Shown: in pieces, positions 24,215 through 36,882 of the stretch | Layout: every line of letters begins with the position of its first letter | Numbering within the stretch: position 1 is the stretch's first letter | Assembly: GCA_026545765.1 (NCBI GenBank) | Contig: CM048842.1 | Coordinates: forward strand, 74,895,827 to 74,959,826 | Length of the DNA stretch: 64,000 nucleotides | Direction: 5' to 3' | Source: Plantago major | Lineage: Eukaryota; Streptophyta; Magnoliopsida; Lamiales; Plantaginaceae | The notes under the pieces: model-generated | Told to the model about the DNA's origin: nothing | Seen by the model: the letters and a program-made list of their open reading frames with translations, nothing else | Databases searched by the model: none | Made by a program: the position numbers and the translations under genes

Positions 24215-24425
24215 GCGTGAGCATGAAGTACTTAGTTTGAAAAATCAGGGAATAACTCCAAGGTTAACGGAGTATAGGAAGTACTTGATTTGGGTAACTA
24301 AGGAATAACTCCAAGGTTATTGAGTATAGGAAGTACTTAGCTTGGGAAGCTAGGGAATAACTCAAAAAGGTTTCTGAGTATAGGAAGTACTTGGCTGTGA
24401 AAGCCGGGGAACAACTCAGGGGGAA
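24215..24425 (+). repeat. about 53-bp tandem repeats inside the LTR, copy C
   Basis: The word GGAAGTACTT (or TGAAGTACTT) recurs at 24224, 24277, 24329 and 24383, spacing 52-54 bp. Units also share GGGAATAACTCCAAGG. Confidence 0.85.
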
Positions 24426-24789
24426 CATTTGGTTGGGAACCATCTGTTTAAAGGAATCTTAGAATAGGATTTTTGTAAGGTGACCTCAATTATCTATTCT
24501 AGTGAATTCTAGGTCTCTGAAAGACCGAAGTGGATTAGTTGGAGGATTACGCCACCTCCAGATACCACTATACTTGCTGTGTTATTTACTTTTCTGTACT
24601 TACATTTCAGCAACACACACACACATTTTAACTGTTTCTGCACTTATCTATCTTAAGTCTTCCGCGCTCTGAATCTAAGTATCAGATATCTACTCAGATA
24701 TCTGAGAAATAGTTTTTATCGACAAAAGTTTTAAAAGACTATTCACCCCCCCTCTAGTCTTTTACTTTGCCGTTATCTGGACCAACAAG

Positions 24790-24801
24790 TGGTATCAGAG
24801 T
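24790..24801 (+). promoter_or_regulatory. primer-binding site, copy C
   Basis: TGGTATCAGAGT two bases after the LTR. It matches the tRNA-iMet PBS except the last base (C in copy A). Confidence 0.95.
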
Positions 24802-24903
24802 AGGAGGTTCACAAGCCTTCAAGATCAACCTAGATCCCCAGATAGGTGAAGGAACTTTGTCCATTTTCGAGGACTATTTAATTTGTGTGTTAAGTGTGCA
24901 GGA

Positions 24904-27392
24904 ATGTCTCTGAGTGATGCACCCGTTCTCAAACCAGAGAACTACGAGAAATGGAAAAATAACATGATGCTCCACCTTGAAGCCATAAGTGACGAAATGA
25001 TCGAAGTGATAAAGAACGGCCCAATAGTCATTCAACAACTCAAACAAGTCATGGAGGTTTCTAATGGTAGAGACAGAGATCAAAGCGAAGGATCTTCACC
25101 AACCAATGCGTCAACAAGTGGGAGATCTACTAGTCAAGTTATTTACGAACCAAAGCCCAGAGAACTCTGGACATCGGAAGATGCCAAGAGGAATCGTCTG
25201 GATGGTCAAGCTCGTAATATCATCATCGACGACACCGAGCACATACAAGGTAAACCGGGGTGCTAAACGGCGAAAGTCTCGCAACCGATTGAAGAAATCT
25301 GCTGAATCGAGAAACCAAAGAAAACAAGTTCGAAGTTCTCAAGTTGAAATTTCAAAATTTCAAACAAGGACCTACTGAAACTCTGGAAGAACTTGATTTC
25401 AGATTTACCACTCTCATGAGTGATATGGTAGCACTTGGGGAAAGCAACAGATACTCCCAGTCAGAAAAGATTAAGACTATTGTCAGAAGTCTTAACCACA
25501 ACTGGGAGCATACCAAATTCTTTTATTTTAACCAAGGAATGCCAAATATCACTCCAAAGGGAACTCTTCTCACATCTTGCTACGGTAGATTATGAGACAA
25601 CACAAAGAGAACAAACAACCTAAAAGTTGCGTAATGTTGCTCTAGTTGCTCAAGGAACTTCAAAAGAAGAAAAGCAAGGAAGAGATCGAGGATGCTCTTG
25701 CCGCAAAGCAAATGAGCAAATATGTCACGAGAAATTGAGAGAAGAAAAGCCAAAGAGAAGTCAAAAGCATCTAGGCTCAAACTATCACCAAGACAAAAAT
25801 ATGCAAAGCTCACGAACAAGCAAATCGTAAAGCATCATGTAATCGAGGAAGCGTAAATTGGAAACGATATTTGTTTCTATTGTCGTAAACCCGCCACTTC
25901 AAGAAGGATTGTCCTGCCTTCAACAAACTAAGGACAGGTGACAAGAAAGATAGAAGAATCTTCAGAAGAAGCCAGAAAGCTTTGTTAACTGAAGAAAGGA
26001 AGAAAATCCAAATTCAACTGGATGCTCTAGACGTTGAGACAGATTCTGAAGATGACAATTCAGATGACTCAACCTTACCATCACCAGAATTATGTGGAGT
26101 TACTCATGATATAATCGACTTCGGCCTCAAGAAGAATGAAATGTGTGGAGTTGCTGAAATTGACGGTCCAGACATCTCCAACATAGAAATCTATCTTATG
26201 GCTGATGAGGTAACACATACTTCTTGTTATAATTATGAAAGTGATGAAGAAGAAATAAAAGATCTAGAAAATCTCAGGAAAGAACTCGACATCTATGAAA
26301 AAGAATTTCTAATGATCCGAGCTAGAGCCGAAAATCTTGAAGAAGAAAAGAATTCTCTTGCAAAGGAAAATTCTCAATTAGTTAAGGTATCGAGAAAAGG
26401 ATGTCAAAATGCATTTCTCAAAGCTCAGATATCTGAGACTGAAAAGTCACATAAAGAAGCAATGGCTGAATTACGAAAGAAATATGAAGATCTTCTTTCT
26501 GAGAACAAGGAACTCAAGAAGAAAGAACTATCTTTTCAATCTAATGCCAAAGTTAGTGACACTCTTACTGAAGTACAATCTTACTTAAGAGATCCTTCAG
26601 AAAAGAAAGGACTTGGGCTGAATACACAGACAGATTGTTCTATCACTCTGAATAAGAGTAAGGAAAGAAGAACATTTGTAAGTACTCAGCAAGATGGTTC
26701 CCATGCAATCTATAGTATCGGTGAGAAGACGAAGATTGTTGACAAAGGAAAGGCAGTTACAACTAAACCTTTGTGGGAAAAACAAGTCAAAAACAAAACT
26801 GTCGGGCACGTCTCTGAAAAGAAACACAACACTGAAAAGTGTAAACACCCACAGTGCTATGTCTCTCAAAAGGGTAGAATTGCAGGAGCTGGCAAATTCT
26901 CCCATGTCACTTTTTCTGGAAAGAAATTGGACCAACCAGAGACTAGCAAAGTCACCGAGAAAGATCTCAGATAGCTTCAAGTGCTCGAAACGGTATTGGC
27001 TATAAAGGCATCGGGAAACGACTTGCTCATGAATACAAACAGGAGCAAGAACGATGGCTAAAGGCTAGAATTGCTCAAAGCAATTATCAGAAGTGGAAGT
27101 TGAATCAAGCCACTGAAAATCTGAATGCCAGGGCTAGAAGAAATCTGGCAAGGAAAGCTAAGTTTGCTGAAAAGCAAACTCGTAAACTCGACAGTATCCG
27201 AAAGCACCAAATGGAGCACCTAGGAACACACCAAGGAAGAAAATAATTCTCAATAATGATAATCATTCAATTAGAATTCCTCCTTATGTTCCTATCAGAC
27301 AAAAGAATGTTCCAAGAAAATTCATTCAAAAATGGATTCCTCCTAGAAGATTGTTTAGTCCTGATGGTTCCAATTGTAAATTGAGAACCTAA
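24904..27392 (+). pseudogene. gag: Copia gag of copy C: capsid, zinc knuckle, coiled-coil tail
   Basis: Start ATG at 24904 (MSLSDAPVLKPENYEKW), chosen because it opens the conserved capsid-like block. Frameshifts near 25265, 25340-25380, 25560 and 25630. The CCHC knuckle at 25872-25912 is altered: the copy-A word tcagaaacctggccac reads tcgtaaacccgccac here. A 330-codon open part (25982-26974) carries the acidic and coiled-coil region. The basic tail continues, frameshifted, to a TAA at 27390-27392 followed in the same frame by protease. Confidence 0.85.
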
Positions 27393-30300
27393 TCTCCTGT
27401 TTCCTATTGTGTGCAGAATGCTTCCTGGACTAAAGCACAATGGCTATTTGATAGTGGATGCGGAAAGCACATGACAGAGACAAAGCAAATCGTCAATTAC
27501 AAAGCTTGCAAACAGTGACCGTATATCGATTTCTTGAGGAGAATTAAATCCTCTCCGGGATTTGGCAACGCTAAATTGGGAACATTAACAATCACCGACG
27601 ATTACATGTTAAGGATTTGAAATATAATCTATTTAGCATGAGCCGCTTATGCATAAGGGTTTTACTATAAAATTCAAAGCAAAATATCGCAAACTAATTG
27701 ACAATGAGTCAAAGCATATACCTTGGTTGCTCGGCGAAAGGCGCTTTATGTTGCCGATTGGGCATCTCGCCACAATCAAGAATGTCTCATGGTGAGTCAA
27801 TCTGGTCACACGTAAGAGCACCGGTTATGGCACAAAAGAATGAGTCACTTGAACTTCAAAACTCGAATGACTGCCAAAAAGAGTTAGTGGTTGGCCTTCC
27901 TGAACATCTTCGAAAGGATGGTATCCGCCGCCTGCCGATGGGGAAACAATCTAAGATCTCTTTCAAATCCAAAATCGACACTCTAGTGTTAGACCAACGC
28001 AACTATTACACATGGATCTTTTGAATCATCTCAGAACTAGCTATGCAGAAAGAAGTATGGTCTGGTTTTGTAGATGACTTCTCAAGATTCACTTGGGTTG
28101 TTTTCCGAAACACAAATCGATGCCGGTGGAGATACCAAACTTGTCAAAAAAGCTTGAAGTCATGAAAAATGACAAGGTATCTGCAATCGTAGCATCATGG
28201 TAATCGAGTTTGTCAACCAGTACATAAAGGAGTTTTGTACCTGCAAAGGCATACAACACCAACTTTCCTCTGTAAGAACACCTCAACAAAATGGTGTTGC
28301 AGAAAGGAAAAACAGAACCCTTAAAGAAGCTGCAAGGACGATGCTAGCTGACACTGAAATAAGTGAAATATATTGGCTTGAAGTTGTAAACAACTTGTTA
28401 CACTCGTAATGTATGTTTGATAAACAAACACCATGACAAGACCCCCTATGAAATCTTGGTTGGTAGACCCCCTAATATCAAACATCTGAGAGTATTTGGT
28501 TGTAAATGTTTTGTTCTAAACAATGGGAAAGATTATCTGAGAACATTTCAACCAAAGGCAGATGAAGGTGTATTTCTTGGTTATTCCACGAATGGCAAAG
28601 CCTACAGAATTTACAACAAAAGAACAAAGAAAATTGAAGAATCACTTCATGTTGTATTCTATGAAGGAAGTAAGAAAACACCTCCTAATGATGAACTCTC
28701 AGATAGGTTCAAAGAACTATTGCTGAGGGATTCTAAAGAAGAATCCTCAGAAAGGAGAAATATCATTATTGAAAGTGAGGATGACTCTGACGTAGAAAAG
28801 CATGAAGTGCCTAGTAACAACAAGATGACTCACAAACATGATGAAGAATTTCCTATGAAACTTCCAGAAATGGAAATTGAAGATGTTCATCATGAAGCTA
28901 TCTCTGGAAACAATCTCTCTGAAAGACATGTTCTAGATAGCTCAAGCACTGAGCAAGTGTCAGACATTAATTGCCCTTCTGAGAAGCAAAATGTCTTAGA
29001 TACTGAAATAGTATCAAATCAAAATCCTAGTGATTCACATTCAAATCATTTGGATATCATCCTGCAAAAGATGTGATTGGACCAATTAATCAAGGTGTTA
29101 GGACTAGGAGAGCAATAGCTGAAAATGCTAATTCTCTCTTTGGATGTTTCATCTCAAATATTGAACCTAAAAATATAGAAGAAGCATTAGGAGACCAAGA
29201 CTGGATCTCTGCAATGCAAGAAGAGTTGAATCAATTTGAGAGAAACAAAGTCTGGAAACTAGTTCCATTTGTAGAAGGAATATCTGTGATTGGAACTAAA
29301 TGGGTTTTCAGAAACAAAATGAATGAATCTGGTGAAATAACCAGAAACAAAGCAAGATTAGTTGCCAAGGGATTTACCAAGACTGAAGGCTTAGATTTTG
29401 ATGAGTCATATGCACCAGTTGCCAGATTGGATGCAATAAGACTCTTTCTAGCCTCTGCAGCTCATAAAGATTTTAAAGTTTATCAGATGGATGTCAAAAG
29501 TGCATTCTTGAACGGTGAACTTGCAGAAGAAGTTTATGTTGAGCAACCACCGGGCTCTGAAGTTTCCTCAGAAAGTAGAATGGTCTATAAACTGTAAAGC
29601 TCAGATGGATCAAACAGGCTCCAAGAGCATGGTATGACACTTTGGCCAAATACCTTCTGGAAAGTGGTTTCAAGAAAGGTAAAGTTGATAAAACTTTATT
29701 TACCTTAAATCATGAAGGGAAACTACTCTGAGTTCAAGTATATGTTGATGACATCATATTTGGATCTAAGGACAAGCAACTTTGTAATGACTTTGCAAAT
29801 CTCATGAAAAGCAAGTTTGAGATGAGCATGATGGGAGAAATGAATTATTTTCTAGGATTGCAAGTCAAGCAACTCAATGATGGAATATTCATTAGTCAAA
29901 CAAAGTATGCAAAAGATATGCTCACAAAATTCAATCTTAAGCCTTCTGAAAAGAATGCTAAGATACCTATGAGCATTGGAACCAAAATGACCTATACTGA
30001 ATCAGATAAGAGTGTGGAAGAACATAAGTATAGGAAATTGATAGGTTCACTACTTTACCTCACTGCAAGTAGACCTGATATTCAATACGCCGTTGGAGTG
30101 TGTACTAGATTTCAGACAAATCCGATGCAAACACACTACAATGTTGCTATGAAAATATTAAGGTATGTAAAAGGTACAGTAGATGTAGGATTGTGGTATC
30201 CTAAAGAAAGCGGATTGAGTTTAGCTGGGTACTCAGACCGATTATGCCGGATCATCGCTGATAGGAAAAGCACCTCAGAACTCATGGGTTTGGTACTAGA

Positions 30301-30687
30301 CTTATCTCGTGGTTTAGCAAGAAGCAAAACTCAATTGCAACTTCTACCACAAAGGCTGAATATATTGCTGCTGGTTGTTGTGCAACACAAATTCTGTGGA
30401 TACAACAACAACTTAAAGACTATGGACTCGATGAGAAGAAAACTCCCATTTTATGTGACAACACAAGTGCTATTGCGATTACACAAAATCCTAAATTTCA
30501 TGCCAGAACAAAGCATATTGATGTTAGACATCACTTCATCAGAGACCATGTTGAAAAAGGCAATATAGAGATACTCAAGATTGGCACTGAAGACCAACTT
30601 GCAGATATCTTCACTAAGCCACTACAAGAAAGTAGATTCTTAGCCTTAAGACATAGTCTTGGACTAATGGAACTACCAATGAACTGA
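27393..30687 (+). pseudogene. pol: Copia pol of copy C: protease, integrase, RT, RNase H (broken)
   Basis: The protease region (27415-27640) and integrase zinc domain (27640-28030) are strongly scrambled at CAG/CTG sites. The integrase core and C-terminus follow (28197-29076). A deletion of about 45 bp at 29056 removes part of the linker seen in the other copies. RT (29073-30230) has YVDD at 29741-29752, preceded by an in-frame TGA at 29729-29731 where the other copies encode Leu. RNase H follows, with its ADIFTKPL end and TGA at 30685-30687. Confidence 0.88.
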
Positions 30688-30783
30688 AAGAGAAGAGGTA
30701 TCTGGAACGGGCATCCAGAGAAGAGGTATCTGGAACGGGCATCCAGAGAAGAGAAAAGAGAAATCTGGAATGGGTATCCAGAA
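30688..30783 (+). repeat. 28-bp palindromic tandem repeats after pol, copy C
   Basis: Two full units and one partial unit directly after the pol TGA. An A-rich run (30805-30821) follows that copies A, B and D lack. Confidence 0.75.
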
Positions 30784-31294
30784 GTCAAAAAGGCTAAAGA
30801 GCAAAAAAAAAAAAAAAAAGGGACAGCTTAAGATCTCTGAGACGGGAATTCAGATATCTGAATCACTCTATAAACGGGAACACGAAAGAGAATAGTACAA
30901 CTATCTGCAGTCAACTACTCTCTTGAAATTCGCATTATTTCTATCTTGGTGAAAAACTTGAAAAAATCCTAAGTATAAGACAGATTCAAATGCAAACAGT
31001 GTTCTTGGTCATACAAAAACGTGATTCAGATAGCTATTAGCCAAAATTCATTAAATGGGCACAATTACACTTGTTGATTGAGATCATTACTGAAGCAATG
31101 GTGACCCTTGGTGAAATTAAGCGATTGATCTATACGGTGGAAATTAATTCACAGTAAATAGTGGACTGTAAAAATTCTGACAAAGCCCACTTTGCATTTA
31201 ATGCCGAACTAGCTTTTGCTCACGCCTGCTTGCAAATCACAGATACGTACACACAAAATCAATTTGTATGTATACGTCTGTTGAGATTCTATTG

Positions 31295-31306
31295 CTATAT
31301 ATATAG
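31295..31306 (+). promoter_or_regulatory. TATA-like element upstream of the accessory gene, copy C
   Basis: Ctatatatatag, 190 bp before the ATG at 31496. Conserved in all four copies. The spacer 30790-31495 otherwise shows no gene. Confidence 0.5.
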
Positions 31307-33405
31307 GATTTTGGCATAGGAAATCACTTTTGCCTAATCCGAAAACTCATCTTGCACAAAAATAGCAAATCCTTCTCTTGATTCTCTGCAAACCTTCTAC
31401 AATCTCTGCAAATCAAGATTAAGTTTTTCTGCAAAGAATTACTAAATCAAATCTCTTTCAAACACCAATTTCAAATCCCTACACTATATAAAGAGATGGC
31501 CCCTAAAAGTTCAACCACACTGAAATCTCAATCCTCCACTGGTACTGCTGAAAAGCAAGCACAAGAGTTGGTTATTGTGAACACCCGACTGGTAGGAGAT
31601 TTTAATCCTGACCATTGGACTTCAAATCACAGAATGATTTGGGGTGGTGCCATGGTTGAGGAATATCTCACGGCTGCAATTGAAAACCAAACCGACAGAA
31701 AGCTGATTCTTGACATGCTTGAAAAGGCACAAATCAAGGGTTTTCTATCTGCTTGCCCTAGTGGAATTTCATCACTCGATGTGTTGGAATTCTACAACAA
31801 CTCCAGGATTATTTCCTGTGTTTCTGATGGCACTGAAATAGTGTCTGTTAAAACCTCAGTCCAAGGAAAGGAAATCCTTCTGGACTTAACAACTTTCTGT
31901 AAGTTGTTTGAGTTTCAAAATCTTGGAAAGGATTTTGAAATGAACACCAAGGACGATGATCTCCTTGAAGGTGTTAAATAACTGTACAGTGACGTGTGTG
32001 ATCTTGAAAAATCAGATACACCCACTGAGTTCAAACTTGCTGACATCCGAACCAAACATTTGATGGTTCACTGGGATGTATTGGCTTGCATTCTTCACAG
32101 ATGCTTTGATGGTCTACAAGGAGGTGCTGACCAGAGAAGCCAAGAACGATGGATCATGATGTTCTTGCTGAATCAACAAGACAAAAGGCTGGAAAACCCT
32201 TTTAACTGGGGAAAGTACGCCTTCATGAAGTTTGTGAAGAAGATTCAAGGCTTCGAGCCTAAGATTGCCAAAGGACAAGCTGAGCCAAAGGCCACAGTAG
32301 GCTATGGTCTGAAGATATGCTACTTGCTAGAAAAGCTTGGCATTAAGCTCAGAGAGACGGCTGAAATAGCCAACAGTAACCTACTCTACAAATATGAGTA
32401 TACAAACTTGATGAAAAAGGTTACTGGGTCTCAGAAAGGTTCTAAGAAGCGAAAGTCTGAAAAGGTATCTGAAGAAAAGGTTATACCAAGAAGCCCAGAA
32501 CTTCAAGAAAGAAGTCTGCTGGCAAATCAGAAGACACACCCAAAGAGGTTGTCGATTCTCAGATATCTGCAGGCATTGCCGATGAACTGATAAAGGCAGA
32601 TGAACACATCAATGCTGCAAAAGAGTTATCAACTACTGAACAAGTAGACTCAGCAAGAGAAAGTGCGTTCAGAAATGTTGCGACTAATGCAGAATGCCTT
32701 GCTGATGATCTTGCTAATACTGCCAAAAGTGGTGAAAAACACCAAGCCCTATCTGCAGAAACCGCAGGAGTAATGGATCAATCAGTTCCTAATGCTGATG
32801 AGAGCTCCGACGATGAAGATGATGAACTAGTCATCTCTCAAGTCCTAGAAAGAACAAAGAGGGCTAAGGTTACTGTAACAGTAACTGGTGATAAGGTTTC
32901 TGAAAAAGAACCTACACCACAGGTTGCTGAACAAGCACCTATTGCAAAGGTTGTTGGTGCAAACACATCATCAGGGAACGTTTCTTACGCACAACTTCAA
33001 GAAGCCCTGATGAGTGGTAACTTAGTGCTGGCAGATGCTGATGAAAATGCCACATCTAAAAATCTGGAAGAACATTCTACTGACCAATCCTCTGCTTCCA
33101 GACAACCACAAAAACCACAACAGCCACAAGTGGTTGATGAAATGGTAAGTGAACTCCATTTTGAATTACCAGCAATGCAGTATGCTGAAGAAAATCCTGC
33201 AAAAGAGCAGGTTCCCCAACTCAATGAGAGGGATCAAACTGAGACATCTACTCCGAATGATCAACCAGGGGAGGCAACTGAATTGCATACTCAGGAAAGG
33301 TGTGAAGTACCTAAAACTTCAAACAAAGAAGAAATACTGGAACAAGAAGACCAATGTATAGAAAGGTCACACGTTTCAGAGACCAATCAGCCTGACACGG
33401 ATCAG

Positions 33406-34290
33406 GTAGTTGAGTGGTTTAACTCTTATCTTGTGCAAATTTTATGCTTGTACATTGTTATTTATAAAAATTCTTTGTTACAGGCTGAGTTAGAAACACA
33501 AAAACAAGAGGAAGCTGAAAAGCTTACCTCAGAAACTGAGAAGGAGGTTCCCTCAACCTCGCCTCTTAAGATATCTGAGCCTGTGCCACAGGTAATAACT
33601 GATTCTTAAGATAACACTTCTTCAGTTATATGTTTATGTGCTTGATCATTTAAAATAAATGTTTCTAACAGGCTCCAACTGAGAAAGAGGAAGATAAGGC
33701 AGAAATGCCAGAAGAAAACCCAGAAACCGACAAGGTTTCTGAAGAACAGATCATTGAGCCTTCCAGTATGAAGGTATATGAAAATCAATGATAAATATTC
33801 TTCACCTTGGGTTAACTAAAACTTCTTCTCTAAATTACTCAATACTTTCTACTCACAGGCTCACTCAGAAGTAGAAGTGCAAGGGGACAGAGTTGCGACA
33901 TCCCCTGCACGTATGGAAACTGATGAGGCATCAAGGCCTTCATCACAAGAAAAGATTCCAGAGACTGCACAAGTCTCTGAGAGACAAATATCTGAGCCTC
34001 CCATGGAGGTAATTGACCTCTCAGATATCTGATTTGTCATCTAAAAGTTTTCTTGATAAAATTTCCTAAGTATTGTGATAATTTTAATTCTCAGGTTCAA
34101 GAAAGAAAGGTTGATGAGGACCAAACTTCCAAGTCTCCGCCTCACAACAAGATATCTGAGACACCATTTGTCTCAGTAGCACAAGTCTCTGAGCCTGAAG
34201 TACTTACTCAGGTAACTCAGAAACTAAACTACACTTCTACTCAGATATCTATAAAAGGTTTTGAAGCTCACTCAAAACTCTTTCTTTCAG
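33406..34290 (+). other. five-intron cassette of the accessory gene, copy C
   Basis: Introns 33406-33483 (78), 33592-33671 (80), 33774-33858 (85), 34009-34094 (86) and 34212-34290 (79). All GT-AG, phase 0, with U-rich 3' ends. Intron 1 is here a multiple of three without a stop, so an unspliced reading continues into exon 2; in copies B and D it is 80 bp and ends the frame. Confidence 0.88.
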
Positions 34291-36882
34291 GCTCAAACGA
34301 GTGCCCAGCAGGCTCCCAATGTTGAGACAAGGGACCTACTTCCCTTCTTCAAAGCTCACACCCTGCCAAAGCATATTCAATGCTTCAAGAAATGGCAAAG
34401 GTTAAGGTGCTCTGATCTCTCTGAAATATTGAGAATCACAGATCAACCAAACAGACGAGCACGAGCTCTTGACTTGGAGACATATATCCATGCAATGTTC
34501 CCTACCGAACAGTACACAGTTGCGACTTTATTGCATAAGGATTTCTCCAGAGAAGTGGCGCACAGTTTGATACAAGCCTTTGAATAGGCAGATGGTCAGA
34601 CAAGATTACAAATGGCATTCAATCCAGTTTTGCCCCAAACTTTGCAATTTATACCTTCTGAACAAGAAGAGGTTAATGGGAAGAAGATCACTATTCCTGA
34701 AGTGATAAATCTTGTATCTGAAGATGATGAGGAGGAAGAGATAAACGAAAATGACTTCGATGAACCTCCCACTGACCATCACCAAAAGGATGACACAGAC
34801 AAAAAGGATGATGATGCCCCTGCACCAGGGACCGGAGGAATTTCGCTAAGGAATAATGCCTCAGCTGCTGAAAAGCACACTGAGAAGACTTCACAGAAAT
34901 CTCCGTCTCCATCTCCTCAGAAATCTACTCATCCATCTTCCCAACACCCAGTTACTACTGAACAAGTAGTTGAGCTCAAGAAACCAATCAGAAAATATTA
35001 AACACTCAAACCAGAACTGCTCAACTCAGACAACTGTTGGAAGAAGAACAACAGCTCCATCTTCAACTGGAAGATCAAATAGCTAGATCCAGAGACAAGC
35101 TTGATAAACTTCAAGATCAATACTTACAAGAAATGATTGCTTACTCTGAGGTTAAAGTGCTACAGGATGCTGTGCATGATATCACCAAAGAACTCGATAC
35201 TGAAGAAGTATCTGAAGTCAAGCATGATGCTAAGGCTGCATCATCTTCAAAAGAAGTACCATCCTCCTCCCAGAAAGGAAAGAAACCAATCTCTGAGATG
35301 GTTGCTGGACTCGATACAATCGATGAGAATGTCCAAGAGGATGAAGATCACTGGGCTGATTACTCAGATGATGAAGAAGACAAGACTTTGGCAGAGCACC
35401 GCAATGAACATCTAGCGGTCTCTCACTTGAAAAGGAAGCTGATTGCTCCTGCAATATTCAGCAAACTGCCAAATGTCCACTCCCATGAATACATGAACAG
35501 ATACCAAGTACTGGCTCATCTGAAAAAGGAGATGTCTTCACAAAACAAGGAAGTAATTGCCTCCGTCCCCTCTGAAATGAAAAAGTTCACTGAGCTCATC
35601 ACTCAGAGAACAACTAGCATAGTCATTGCTCAGAAAGATCTGGGAATGATAAGGGACGATGATGCGTCTTTAGCTGAAAAAGCTTTCCAAGAGGCAAGTT
35701 ACACTGCTGGAAAAGCAGATGCCATCCTAGGCCCATTGGCAGAGCTCACTGATAAGGACAATGGACTTATCAAACAAAATCAGGAGCTCAAAGCCGAACT
35801 TCAGAAGTTGGTCACTACCTATAATTATTTACAAGGGCATTTTAACTCTCTCTCAGATTCCTTTATGAGACTGAGTCAGCCAACAATGACTAAGGGGGAA
35901 GAGTGTACAAATCTGGACCTCAAAGTTAGGGGGAATGGGAAGAAGGAGAAGAAAACAAGAAGAAATCTAGAGCTGGTGCGGCTCAGAGAGGAAGAAGAAA
36001 CATGAAAACTTCCTAGCCACCACTCAGAATCAATGAACCCTCCTCAAGCCAAGCTGCTTTGCAAATAGTAGCTGCTTCCCAGAAACCTACTGAAGGAACT
36101 ACAATGATAACAAGGGCCATGGCACAGAAACCTCCAAGGAGTACCAAGGATCCAAGGAGAAGACAAGTTAAAAGGATTGATGAATCTTCTGAAGAAGAAG
36201 AAGAAGGTCAAATCAAGTCCCTGGGCAATGAAGAAGGCTGTAAAACTCTCACAAGATTTAATCTTGATGATGATGAGGAAACTGATGAAGATGAAGCTCC
36301 TCTTCACAAGAAAAGGAAAATTGAAAGCCTAACTGAGCCCATAGCTACAAAGCCCCTAGCAGCTAAAACACCCTCTGGAAATACCAAGTCTATCCAGGGT
36401 GGTTCTTCAAGCAACAACCCCAAAGAGAATTCAAGACAGAGAAGGAACAGACTGAGAGCTGAGCAAAGACAAAGTCAACTTCCACTTAGGCCAGAAGAAG
36501 CCAAAATAGAGTATGTGAAGTATGACAATGATTCCTCTGTCTACAGGTGCATCAATCAGAAAAATGGCTATTGGATTCTGGAACTTAAGCATCTACTGGT
36601 AAATTCAAGATTTCCAGAACCAATCCATAAACATATGGCATGGAGAAAAGATAAGCCAACTTGCTCAACACCAATCACATTAAAGCCTGGTTGGATTTTG
36701 AAGTTGTCAAGAGAACTGAAGCCATGAGAAAGGACCTCTCTGATGAATGTCCATATGGGAAGCCAGATGATGTGCACAGAATTCTGAATATCACAGGAAC
36801 AGGCACAAGAGCAAGACTCGCTGTGGAACCCTATGAGTCGTTCTATCTAACTGAAGATCAATACAAGGGTGACATCAGATAT

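Larger units (their letters stand above)
23079..24787 (+). repeat. 5' LTR of Copia copy C
   Basis: About 1,709 bp, ending TCTGGACCAACA. The first base is C where T is expected. It contains a TATA box at 23828-23836, the 53-bp repeats (24215-24425), a CA microsatellite and a run of 7 C at 24746-24752. Confidence 0.95.

Noticed and set aside
24700-24720. AGATATCT words read as circadian evening elements
   Set aside because: The evening element is AAAATATCT; the core here is different and palindromic, so I only report it as an enriched word.
30688-30783. Direct repeats after pol considered as a CRISPR-like array
   Set aside because: Units are contiguous without unique spacers, in a plant retrotransposon; a simple tandem repeat.
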